A DNA stretch of 64,000 nt from Roseivirga sp. (GTDB lineage Bacteria > Bacteroidota > Bacteroidia > Cytophagales > Cyclobacteriaceae): NCBI GenBank assembly GCA_021404565.1, contig JAAWWF010000002.1, forward strand, positions 458,447 to 522,446, given 5' to 3'. Of the stretch, positions 8,985 to 17,900 are shown piece by piece; within the stretch, counting starts at the first letter, position 1; every line of letters starts with the position of its first letter. The position numbers and the translations under genes were made by a program. The notes beneath the pieces are model-generated. The model searched no databases. It worked only from the letters and a program-made list of their open reading frames with translations, and was not told where the DNA came from.

Positions 8985-10544
8985 ATGGCATTATCACCAT
9001 TAGCAACCCAAACCCCAGGCGTTTACATCGATGAGAGAAACGCCTTTCCGAGCTCCGTTGTGGAAGTAGCAACGGCTGTTCCGGCCTTTATAGGGTATAC
9101 GCCACGAGCGTCCTATGAAGGCAAGTCCTACTACAATAAGCCTGTAAAAGTAACCTCGTTTAACGAGTTCAAGGCTTATTTCATGAATGAAACAGGCAGT
9201 CAGTATGACCCGCAATACTACTTTACCAAGGTAGATGCAGAGCCTGAAAAGGGAAATTCATTTCACCTGAATGGTGACATTTATACGGCCGAACCCGATC
9301 CGGGAACCATCTATTATCTGTACAACAGCATCAGGCTATTCTATCAGAACGGTGGTGGGCCTGCCTATATCGTGTCAGTAGGGCCTTATGGTGCACCTAC
9401 CGCTTCGCCTGTTGGAGCCGGAGAAGCGATTATTAATCCTAACGTGAAACTTGCCGAGCTGCAAAAGGGACTTGAACTGCTGCAGAAGGTAGACGAAGTC
9501 ACGATCTATGTTGTGCCTGAGGCTACTCTCATGAGTACTGACGATAATAGTACCCTCATGGCCAGCATGCTTGTGCAGAATGGTCAAATGGGTACAGCGG
9601 TATCCTTGTTTGATGTGGTTGGTGGCAATGCACCTGATCCCATTCAATACACCGAGGACATTAAGACCTTCAGAAACAGCACGGGCAATAACTTCCTGAA
9701 GTATGGAGTGGCCTATTACCCTTTCCTCAATACTACGGTAACCTCCAATAGCGAAATCGGCTATGGAAATATCAATGGAGGAGATACCAGCGTGCTGGCG
9801 CCAATTGTGAACCCTGATGCTGCACCTAATCCGGTAGCAGAGCAGATTCTGAAGAATATTGCCGAACCTCCTGAAGGTTTGACGCCTTCGCAGCTCAATC
9901 AGGCTCTGATGAATTCTAGCAAGCAGTACCAGCAGGTAATGAAGATTTTGAACGAACAGGTAAATGTGCTGCCTCCAAGTGGTGCGATGGCGGGTATTTA
10001 TACCCTGGTGGATAACACGAAAGGAGTATGGAATGCGCCTGCTAATGTTAGCCCCATAGGAGCGGTAGACCTGACCCTACAGATCAATGACAACATGCAG
10101 GCAGGTTTGAATGTAGACGCTGTCAGTGGTAAGTCTATCAACGCCATCAGATTTTTCAACGGACAGGGCATCCTCGTTTGGGGAGCAAGAACCCTTGATG
10201 GTAACAGCCTCGATTGGCGCTACATCAACGTGAGGCGTACAGTTACCATGATTGAGCAATCAGTCAAACTGGCTTCTAGACTCTATGTGTTTGCTCCAAA
10301 CGATGCCAATACATGGCAGACCGTGAAGAGTATGATCGAGAACTTCCTTTCCAATATGTGGAAACAGGGAGCTCTGCAGGGAGCCGTACCGGCAGATGCC
10401 TTCAGTGTATCTATTGGGCTCGGTAGCACCATGACTGGTCTCGACTTGCTGGAGGGAATCATGCGGGTATCTGTGAAAATCGCAGTAGTACGCCCAGCTG
10501 AATTCATCCACATAGAGGTAGAGCAGCAAATGGCTAAATCTTAA
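8985..10544 (+). CDS. contractile sheath protein (phage tail sheath family)
   Basis: A 519-residue tail sheath protein, the contractile outer cylinder. The N-terminal LATQTPGVYIDE is the classic sheath opening (TPGVYIxE), followed by AVPAFIGYTPRA. The C-terminal domain has the conserved QGILVWGARTL and WRYINVRRT motifs, the arm region that interlocks subunits. The ATG at 8985 places the TPGVY motif near residue 10 as in homologues; the frame is open further upstream inside the previous gene. Only this one sheath gene is present, whereas Afp and PVC have three (Afp2-4), so a single sheath type should build the whole cylinder. Confidence 0.96.
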   Translation: MALSPLATQTPGVYIDERNAFPSSVVEVATAVPAFIGYTPRASYEGKSYYNKPVKVTSFNEFKAYFMNETGSQYDPQYYFTKVDAEPEKGNSFHLNGDIYTAEPDPGTIYYLYNSIRLFYQNGGGPAYIVSVGPYGAPTASPVGAGEAIINPNVKLAELQKGLELLQKVDEVTIYVVPEATLMSTDDNSTLMASMLVQNGQMGTAVSLFDVVGGNAPDPIQYTEDIKTFRNSTGNNFLKYGVAYYPFLNTTVTSNSEIGYGNINGGDTSVLAPIVNPDAAPNPVAEQILKNIAEPPEGLTPSQLNQALMNSSKQYQQVMKILNEQVNVLPPSGAMAGIYTLVDNTKGVWNAPANVSPIGAVDLTLQINDNMQAGLNVDAVSGKSINAIRFFNGQGILVWGARTLDGNSLDWRYINVRRTVTMIEQSVKLASRLYVFAPNDANTWQTVKSMIENFLSNMWKQGALQGAVPADAFSVSIGLGSTMTGLDLLEGIMRVSVKIAVVRPAEFIHIEVEQQMAKS

Positions 10545-10581
10545 TCAAAACATTCATTCAAAAAATTAAAACATAAAAATC

Positions 10582-11028
10582 ATGGCTGGAGAAAAACAAG
10601 AAACCCCGTGGCCGTTACCAAAATTCAGGTTTTCGGTAGACATAGGTGGCCAAACAGATATAGGATTTCAGGAAGTAAGCGGATTAGATGCTGAAACCCA
10701 GATCATAGAATACAGATCAGGCAATAGTGGCGCTTTTAGTACCGTGAAAATGCCCGGCATCGCCAAGTACAGTAACGTGACCATGAAGCGTGGCATTTTC
10801 ATAGACGATAGTACCTTCTGGGACTGGTATAGCCAGATTACCATGAACACCATCGAAAGGCAGACGGTAATTATCAAGCTGCTCGATGAACAAGGTTCAC
10901 CAGCGGTAACCTGGACACTTGCGAACGCATGGCCTACTAAAATCACAGCCACAGACCTTAAGTCTGATGGAAACGAGGTGGCAGTAGATACCATAGAGAT
11001 AGCCCACGAAGGTTTGACCATTTCATAA
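10582..11028 (+). CDS. inner tube protein (T4 gp19-like; Afp1/Pvc1 type)
   Basis: A 148-residue phage tail tube family protein that forms stacked hexameric rings inside the sheath. Family motifs are the start KFRFSVDIGG, IGFQEVSGLDAE, the loop ending TVKMPGIAKYSNVTMKRG, and the WTLANAWPTKI strand near the C-terminus. It follows the sheath by 37 bases. Being closest in form to Afp1, it is probably the major tube subunit, while the next gene is probably the variant that joins tube to hub. Confidence 0.94.
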   Translation: MAGEKQETPWPLPKFRFSVDIGGQTDIGFQEVSGLDAETQIIEYRSGNSGAFSTVKMPGIAKYSNVTMKRGIFIDDSTFWDWYSQITMNTIERQTVIIKLLDEQGSPAVTWTLANAWPTKITATDLKSDGNEVAVDTIEIAHEGLTIS

Positions 11029-11043
11029 TCAACTATCAGGATT

Positions 11044-11502
11044 ATGAGCTCGGCTTATCCGCTTCCATCATTCTATTTTACCCTGTCTTTCAGTGGTATT
11101 ACCTATAACAGTGACATGAGCTTTCAGGAGGCATCGGGTATCGATGTCTCCATGGAAGTGGATCCTGTTTACAGTGGCGGGCAAAACAACTTTCACTATA
11201 AGTTGCCAAAGCCTACCAAATACAGCAACCTGGTGCTGAAACGCGGTCAAATGGCTGCCAACTCTCAGCTGACAGCCTGGTGCGTCAAAACCATGCAAAA
11301 TGGTCTTAACAGCCCAATTCAGCCTAAGACGATCACCCTGAAGCTGTTGAACGAAAAGAAGAAGCCGGTAATTACCTGGACGATTTACGGTGCTTATCCC
11401 ATTAAGTGGAATGTATCTGATTTTAAGGCCCAGGAGAATGCGCTGAGTGTTGAAACGGTAGAGTTTGCCTACCAGTATTTTAAACAAAATGTGTCAAGCT
11501 AA
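11044..11502 (+). CDS. second tube-type protein (Afp5/Pvc5-like, tube initiator)
   Basis: A 152-residue paralogue of the preceding tube protein, with the same landmarks: FYFTLSFSGI, MSFQEASGID, KPTKYSNLVLKRGQ and WTIYGAYPIKW. Afp and PVC also carry a second tube-family protein (Afp5/Pvc5) that forms the first ring on the hub, and the position just before the DUF5908 and LysM genes fits that. The gap to the previous stop is 15 bases. Which paralogue is the bulk tube is inferred from order and similarity, not proven. Confidence 0.92.
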   Translation: MSSAYPLPSFYFTLSFSGITYNSDMSFQEASGIDVSMEVDPVYSGGQNNFHYKLPKPTKYSNLVLKRGQMAANSQLTAWCVKTMQNGLNSPIQPKTITLKLLNEKKKPVITWTIYGAYPIKWNVSDFKAQENALSVETVEFAYQYFKQNVSS

Positions 11503-11513
11503 TCCGTGAAGCC

Positions 11514-11684
11514 ATGCCTGTAGAGATTAAAGAATTGATCATCCGAACCAATATTGTATCCGACCAGAATGCAACGGGCAGAGAGAATCAGCATGGTTAT
11601 TTAACTGAGCAAGATAAAAAGGACATCATTCAGGCTTCAGTGAATCAGGTGTTGAAAACCATCAAACGTAAAAACGAACGCTGA
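11514..11684 (+). CDS. DUF5908 family small protein (Afp6-position)
   Basis: A 56-residue protein starting MPVEIKELIIRTNIV, the DUF5908 opening seen in many eCIS clusters. It has a Gly/Asn-rich middle and a helical C-terminus rich in Lys, Gln and Asp. It occupies the same place as Afp6/Pvc6, between tube and LysM genes. Its stop overlaps the next start (TGATG), which supports real translation although it is short. The function of the family is not settled; a role at the tube-hub junction is plausible. Confidence 0.8.
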   Translation: MPVEIKELIIRTNIVSDQNATGRENQHGYLTEQDKKDIIQASVNQVLKTIKRKNER

Positions 11685-12340
11685 TGGGGCTTCAGGTACT
11701 TACCATTACGGCTTATAAAGACGAAAACTTCGGGAGTCAATCCAGTGGTATCAGTCCGTATAAGGCCATGCTCAACCCAGATTCCTTTTCGGAAGACCTG
11801 AAGGTCACTTACAAAGACCAGCAGTCGCCCGGAAAAGATGCTGCTGATAATAAGTACCAAAAGACCCCTCCGTCAAGTCTGAATTTTAGCCTGACCATTG
11901 ATGGTACCGGGGTGGTGGATGCATCACGGACGGATGTAGCGCAGGAAATCGCCAACCTTAAAAAGGTGGTTTATACCACCAATGGCGAAATCCATACGCC
12001 TAATTATGTAAAAGTGGTCTGGGGAGCTTTCAACTATCAGGGCAGACTGACCTCCATGAAGGTGGACTATACCATGTTCAAGGCCAGCGGGGCTCCGGTA
12101 AGGGCAAAAGTAACGCTGTCTTTTACCGAGGTTCAGGAATCTTCAGGAAGCAAAAATCAGTCTCCGGATATGTCTAAGTCGCGAATAGCCGTGGCTGGCG
12201 ATTCATTGGCCAGACTTACCTACGATGCTTATGATGATGAGATTCACCTTATCAAGGTAGCTACTTACAACAAGCTCGATTCCCTGCTGCAGCTTATTCC
12301 GGGGACCCGAATTGAATTTCCACCGATAATTTCTAATTGA
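11684..12340 (+). CDS. hub LysM protein (CIS tube protein N-domain; Afp7/Pvc7-like)
   Basis: A 218-residue baseplate hub component. The N-terminal 150 residues (MLNPDSFSEDLKV, SSLNFSLTIDGTG, FNYQGRLTSMKVDYTMF) match the contractile injection system tube-protein domain, a tube-like fold that binds sheath and hub. The C-terminal about 45 residues form a LysM-like module (AGDSLARLTYDAYDDE to LLQLIPGTRIEFP). Afp7 and T4 gp53 are the structural counterparts. It starts within the DUF5908 stop (TGATG) and ends one base before the spike gene. Confidence 0.92.
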   Translation: MGLQVLTITAYKDENFGSQSSGISPYKAMLNPDSFSEDLKVTYKDQQSPGKDAADNKYQKTPPSSLNFSLTIDGTGVVDASRTDVAQEIANLKKVVYTTNGEIHTPNYVKVVWGAFNYQGRLTSMKVDYTMFKASGAPVRAKVTLSFTEVQESSGSKNQSPDMSKSRIAVAGDSLARLTYDAYDDEIHLIKVATYNKLDSLLQLIPGTRIEFPPIISN

Positions 12341-12341
12341 C

Positions 12342-14132
12342 ATGGGAAGCTCACCAGCTCAGGACAGCGCGAATGTAGTTACCTACGAAGTTTCAGCAGG
12401 AGGGAGCGCTATTCCTGATACCTACGACATTGATTCAATCATAGTCACCAAGCAGGTCAACCGTATCAGTACCTGTGAGATAGTATTGTTTGACGGAGAT
12501 CCTGCCAAGGCAGATTTTCCCCTGAGTGATTCAAGCACTTTTTTGCCGGGTACAGAGGTTGAAATTAAGCTTGGATATGATAGTACCAACGCCTCTGTAT
12601 TCAAAGGAATTGTCATCAAACAGTCCATCAGAATCAGTAATGAGAAAGGTCCACAGCTGGAGCTGGTTTGTAAGGACAAGGCGATAAAAATGTCAGTAGG
12701 CAGGCAAAATGCCTACTACAAAGACATGAAAGACAGCGATATCATCAGCAAGGTGATCGGCAATCATTCCGGACTTTCCTCCGATGTAACAGCCACTTCG
12801 GCCACACTGCCTGAGGTAATTCAATACTACGCCTCTGACTGGGACTTTATGATCAGTCGGGCTGAAGTAAATGGATTGTTGGTAACCACCGATGCCGGCA
12901 AGGTAGGAGTGAGCGACCCTACCGCTGCCAGTGATTCCGGAATTGAGGTCACCTACGGGCAGGACATTCTCGAGTTTGATGCTACCATGGATGCTACCGA
13001 TCAGTTCAGCTCGGTAAAATGCAGCGCCTGGGACCATAAAACTCAAAAGGTGGTAACTGGAGAAGCTTCCGGAGCTGACAGTGGATTGGGCAATGTTAGT
13101 ACAACTACACTGGCTGATGTGATTGGCCTGTCTGACTTTCCTTTTCAATCAGTAGCCCCTCTCGATGAGGCAGGTCTCAATACCTGGGCCAAGGCGCAGG
13201 TCACCAAATCGGAGTATGCCAAAATTCGTGGAAATGTGCGCTTCCAGGGTACCGCTTCGGCACTACCGGCCACAACCATATCCATTATGGGAGTGGGAGA
13301 ACGCTTTGAAGGCACTGCCTTTATTTCGGCTGTTACCCACAGGTTGGAAGATGGTGATTGGGTCTGTGATGCGACCATTGGGGTTGATCCAGAGTGGTTT
13401 TCTGAAAATGTTCAAATGCAATCTCCATTGGCTTCAGGCCTGTTGCCTGGTATCCAGGGACTGCATCTGGGCACGGTCAAACAAATCAATGAAGACACCG
13501 ACAGTGAGTTTCGCGTACTGGTGGATATTCCGTTGATCACCACCTCTTCCGATGGTGTTTGGGCCCGCTACGGCAACTTTTACGCTACCAACAAGGCCGG
13601 TATTTTCTTCTATCCTGAGGTGGGTGATGAGGTGGTTTTAGGCTTCCTGAATGAAGATCCTCGCTATCCCATCATTTTGGCCTCACTATACAGCAGCAGC
13701 AAAAAAGTAGCGCCTTATACTCCCGATGATAAAAACAGTATCAAGGCCATTGTAACCAATGCTCAGATCAAAATAGAGTTTGATGATGAAAACAAGGTAC
13801 TCACTGTCACCACACCCGGAGAAAACCAGATGGTATTCAGTGATAAGGACAAGAGTATTACCATCAGCGATCAGAATAGCAACAAGATAGAGATGACCTC
13901 ATCGGGCATTACGCTCGACAGTGCCAGTAGTATGACCCTTAAGGCTGCCCAGGACATCAGTATTACAGCCGGCACCAGTGTGAGCATTGAAGGGCCACAA
14001 TCTGCTGAAATGACGGGTGCCAGCGTCAGTGTCAAAGCTGATATGGATTTAGGACTGGAAGGGGGAATGACTTCCAAGCTCTCCGGGGGTACACAGGTGA
14101 CCATCAGTGGAGCCATGGTCATGATTAATTAA
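12342..14132 (+). CDS. VgrG-like spike protein (Afp8/Pvc8)
   Basis: A 596-residue trimeric spike. Residues about 10-330 resemble the gp27-type hub half (VVTYEVSAGG, GTEVEIKLGYDS, RAEVNGLLV). Residues about 365-455 form the gp5-type OB-fold (VLVDIPL, GVWARYGNFYA, FYPEVGDEVVLGFLNEDPRY). The C-terminal 130 residues are short Val/Ile/Ser/Thr-rich repeats (KIEMTSSGITLDSASS, VSVKADMDLGL) expected to form an intertwined beta-helix needle. No extra effector domain is fused to the C-terminus. The PAAR tip gene follows after 56 bases. Confidence 0.94.
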   Translation: MGSSPAQDSANVVTYEVSAGGSAIPDTYDIDSIIVTKQVNRISTCEIVLFDGDPAKADFPLSDSSTFLPGTEVEIKLGYDSTNASVFKGIVIKQSIRISNEKGPQLELVCKDKAIKMSVGRQNAYYKDMKDSDIISKVIGNHSGLSSDVTATSATLPEVIQYYASDWDFMISRAEVNGLLVTTDAGKVGVSDPTAASDSGIEVTYGQDILEFDATMDATDQFSSVKCSAWDHKTQKVVTGEASGADSGLGNVSTTTLADVIGLSDFPFQSVAPLDEAGLNTWAKAQVTKSEYAKIRGNVRFQGTASALPATTISIMGVGERFEGTAFISAVTHRLEDGDWVCDATIGVDPEWFSENVQMQSPLASGLLPGIQGLHLGTVKQINEDTDSEFRVLVDIPLITTSSDGVWARYGNFYATNKAGIFFYPEVGDEVVLGFLNEDPRYPIILASLYSSSKKVAPYTPDDKNSIKAIVTNAQIKIEFDDENKVLTVTTPGENQMVFSDKDKSITISDQNSNKIEMTSSGITLDSASSMTLKAAQDISITAGTSVSIEGPQSAEMTGASVSVKADMDLGLEGGMTSKLSGGTQVTISGAMVMIN

Positions 14133-14188
14133 TACCCGGAAAAGAGAAGTGCTCTTTTCACCACAACATATAAAACGAATATAGAATT

Positions 14189-14488
14189 ATGCCACCAGCT
14201 GCCAGACTCACCGATATGCATACTTGCCCCATGGTCACCCCGGGTTTGCCCCCGATACCCCATGTGGGAGGGCCGGTGATCGGACCAGGGGTGCCGACCG
14301 TTCTCATCGGCAAACTGCCTGCGGCCATTGTGGGTGATTCATGTGTATGTGTAGGGCCACCTGACTCCATTATCAAAGGCAGTGCCACCGTGATGATCGG
14401 AGGGATGCCTGCTGCCCGAATGGGCGATACCACTGCCCATGGAGGCTCTGTAGTAATTGGTTGTATGACGGTAATGATCGGAGGTTGA
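14189..14488 (+). CDS. PAAR-domain spike tip protein (Afp10/Pvc10-like)
   Basis: A 99-residue PAAR protein that sharpens the spike. It begins MPPAARLTDMHTCPM and contains glycine/proline-rich repeats with the metal-ligand candidates H11, C13 and later Cys/His (DSCVCVG, TTAHGG, VIGCM). It consists of the PAAR domain only, without an N- or C-terminal toxin. In Afp and PVC the gp25 gene precedes PAAR; here PAAR comes first. Confidence 0.94.
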   Translation: MPPAARLTDMHTCPMVTPGLPPIPHVGGPVIGPGVPTVLIGKLPAAIVGDSCVCVGPPDSIIKGSATVMIGGMPAARMGDTTAHGGSVVIGCMTVMIGG

Positions 14489-14489
14489 T

Positions 14490-14915
14490 ATGATGATAAA
14501 TCAGGAAGAAAACGACTTTTTAGGCATAGGCTGGAGCTCGCCACCGACTTTCCAGAAAGGAATAGACACGGTCGTGATGCAGGGTGGCGTAGATAATATC
14601 AATGAGAACCTTAAGTCTCTGATATCCACTAACCTTGGGGAAAGACCCTTCAAGAGAAACTTTGGTACGCATCTCAGGTCTTTTGTATTCCACATTCCCG
14701 ATGCTGAAATGCAAAATAAGATCAAAGAAACTGTAAGAAGAGCGATTACTGAATATGAGCCTCGCATTGACCTGGAAGAAGTAGAGATCGACATGTCCGG
14801 AAGCCTTGATGGCCTGCTGATCATCAATGTGAGCTACCTGGTGATCAAGGTGAATACACGACACAACTTTGTATATCCATTCTATATCAATGAGGGCTCT
14901 TATTTGAACTTTTGA
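14490..14915 (+). CDS. gp25-like baseplate wedge protein (Afp9/Pvc9)
   Basis: A 141-residue GPW/gp25 family protein that primes sheath assembly at the baseplate. Family landmarks are FLGIGWSSPPTFQ, NLKSLISTNLGERPFKRNFG and the C-terminal YLVIKVNTRHNFVYPFYI. Two ATG codons stand in tandem at 14490 and 14493 and either could start. Only one base separates it from the PAAR stop, and its own stop overlaps the next gene (TGATG). Confidence 0.94.
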   Translation: MMINQEENDFLGIGWSSPPTFQKGIDTVVMQGGVDNINENLKSLISTNLGERPFKRNFGTHLRSFVFHIPDAEMQNKIKETVRRAITEYEPRIDLEEVEIDMSGSLDGLLIINVSYLVIKVNTRHNFVYPFYINEGSYLNF

Positions 14916-17900
14916 TGCAGGTCGACCGAAATATCGCCTTCAATCACTTCTTCAGTGCCGATCGCAGGTCCTTTCAAAACCCGCTGCTCGACCCTGAACA
15001 GGTACCGCTGGACGAAAGGTCGACTACCGAACTAATCAACTACCTGGCCCGTTTGTCTACGCAGTTCTGGTATTACGATACCGACAATAAAAGACAAGGC
15101 GATTGGTCAGACTTTTTCCATCAGGACCTGAGTGCCATCCTGGCGGTGATCAGCGAATCTGATATGGATTATGAGTTCAGGCGTATCCTGGATTTTTTGA
15201 AAGGAGTGAAGCCGGGAATTCCACGTGAACAACAGAAGGTTTTCCTTTGGGAGGTATTCGATCTGTGCTTTGCTTGTGTATTTGACATCAATGAATGGTT
15301 TATAACCTTTAGTCAGTATCACGTAAATCATCCCTTCTACACTTTTCTAAAGGAGCTCATCTGGAAAAAGCTCAGCTTCAAACTGCGGGATATTTATACC
15401 CATTACCACGCCCTGGTCAGGCTCGATGTATTGGACGATAAGTCCAGGATTGACAGGCTCTATAAGCAGTTTGAAAAACTACACATCACCTGGAATTTTA
15501 ATGCTTTTCCGGTTGGAGGAAAGAACAAGGAACTGCTGACTTCTAAGCAAGAGCTGATCTCTTTTGTCAGAGGGCTGGAGGAGGTAGTGAAAGACTATTT
15601 TAATCTTAGGAAAATTCTTATCAGGCGGGCCGGAGAAGACTTTGATAAAAGCCTCGATTCGGGAGAGATGCAGCCGCACATTGCTTTGCTCATTTCCTTT
15701 CTGGATTTATACAAGAATCAGCAAAAGTCATTGAACAGCCTCGTACCGGAGCATTTACGCTTCTACTATGAAGAGGTTCTTGATTTTTGCCCGGGCCTGA
15801 GTCAGCCAGACCACAGCCATGTATATCTCACACTCAAGGATGGGTTTAAGTCGTTTAAGGTACCAGCACACACCCGGTTTCTGGGCGGTATAGATGAAAC
15901 CGGAAAGGACCTCGTTTTTCAAAGCGATAAATCCTTGCTGGTAGTTAATTCTAAAATCACTGACTACCTGACGCTTACAAAAAATAAGAAGTCTGAAGAG
16001 CTTTTGTTTGCCCCTTTTAAATGTGGTGGTGAGGAGGAGTTTCAAGTTCCCTATGTAGATGAGTTTACTGGTCAAATGGCCTCCTTTGGTATGTTTGGTG
16101 CCACCGACAGTCAAAGTAAAAGGGCCACATTAGCCCACCTGGGCTGGGCCATATCTTCGCCAGAACTGGCACTCGCTGGTGGAGAGCGCAAAGTGACCAT
16201 CAGCTTTGGACTCAGTCTAGATGTAGACGAAGAAGAGGGAGATGAATACAGCTGGGCAGAAACCCTCACCGGGGCTTTTGATTTGGCGCTGACGGGTGTC
16301 GAAGGTTGGATTTACCCTGCCGAGGTGTCTGTTGGTGTTCAGGATGAATTGCTCTCTGTTCATTTCACCATTTCTGAAAACCAGGAGGCCGTAGTGGGCT
16401 ATGACCAAAGTATCCATGGTGATCGCTATCAGACCTCAGAGCCGATCGCCTTGCTTAGGTTAAGTGACAGAGTACAGGAGAGCTCAAGGCTTGACGTGTT
16501 TGACCTTCTCGCCAGCCGGCTGTTTGAAGGCTATACCATTAGCACAGAGGTGACTGGACTGCCGGTTAAAAATATAAGAAACCATGAGGGTAACCTGTTT
16601 AATGAGGGGCTGGTGACTCCTTTTGGTAGCAATCCGGTAGTCGGGGCTTATCTCAATGTTAGAAATGAAGAAGTAACCGCTAAATCCCTGAAAGACATAT
16701 CACTCAACATCAGGTGGATCAATGTACCTACTGAGGCTGGCTTTGAGGAGTATTATGAAGCCTATAACGATTACCTCAAGATTTATCAGCCTGAAAGCAC
16801 ACTGTTTTCCAGAGGGGCTTTTCAAACCCAGCTTAAATGGACAGGACTGGATGGTCAGGTACGATCCAGACCGCGTTATCCGCTGTTTGGCGAAAGCAGT
16901 GAGGGGGATATCACGTTGGAAAAAACCGCTGAAGAGGCAGCACCTGATTCTGAAGAAGCTGAGAGTGTTCCAAGCGAAACGGTTATTGAAACCATAACTC
17001 CTGTTGAATATCGAATCAAAGTACCCGAGAAGGAGAAGACTATCCGGGCTGAGAAGAAAGGTCTTACAGCGGGACTTACGTTGACCCTGACGGACCCTAC
17101 AGAGACCTTCGGCAATGCTGTGTATCCGAGAGTGGTTGCGCAGGTAACAATGGATAATACCCGAAAGGCTACTTATGAAATGGGGCTTATCGGGTTGATT
17201 CTGGGCTTCTTAAAGGCCATTCTGGCCGTGTTAGAAGCCATTGTCGAGGGAGTTAAAAAAGCCTGGTGTTTTATTACGGGAAAAGAATACCAGAAGAAGG
17301 CCAAAAAACCACGCTTCAAGGCTACCCCGGGTCAACCCTTTACACCTCAGCTCAATGGAATTACGCTTTCTTATACATCTGAGAAAAAGGTAGCGCTGGG
17401 AAAAGCTGGGCCTGATCAGTTTTACCTCATACATCCTCAGGGAATAGAGCCTGTCAGTTACAGAAAATCAACCCTGGTACCTGCCTATCGTGAGAACGGA
17501 TATGCCTTCCTGGGTTTTGATAAGCTCTCACCAAAAAAGCCGCTGACACTGTTGTTAGGGATTGAAAATCGACTGGATACCCACATTACTGAAGACTTTG
17601 TTCCCGTAAAAATTGAGCAGCTCACTACTGTGGGCTGGAGGAAAAGCCCATTATTGGAAGACAGCACTTTTGGTCTGAACAAGACCGGGGTCATCAGCTT
17701 TATGATCCACCATGAGGTATGTAATGATAGCCTGTTGATGCCTGATGGAAAATTCTGGATCAGACTTTCTGCTCCGGAATCAGTCGTGAAGAGCTGCAGG
17801 CTTACCATGCTTGGTGTCAATGCGGTGAAGCTGACCCGGGTAATGAGCAAGGAAGACAAGCAAAAGCCTGTGATGAGTATTCCACCGGGTAAGATTCGTG

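Noticed and set aside
17100..17290. Possible gene boundary or membrane protein within the Afp11-like gene
   Set aside because: The hydrophobic stretch lies in an uninterrupted frame with conserved wedge sequence after it, so it is a segment of the same protein.
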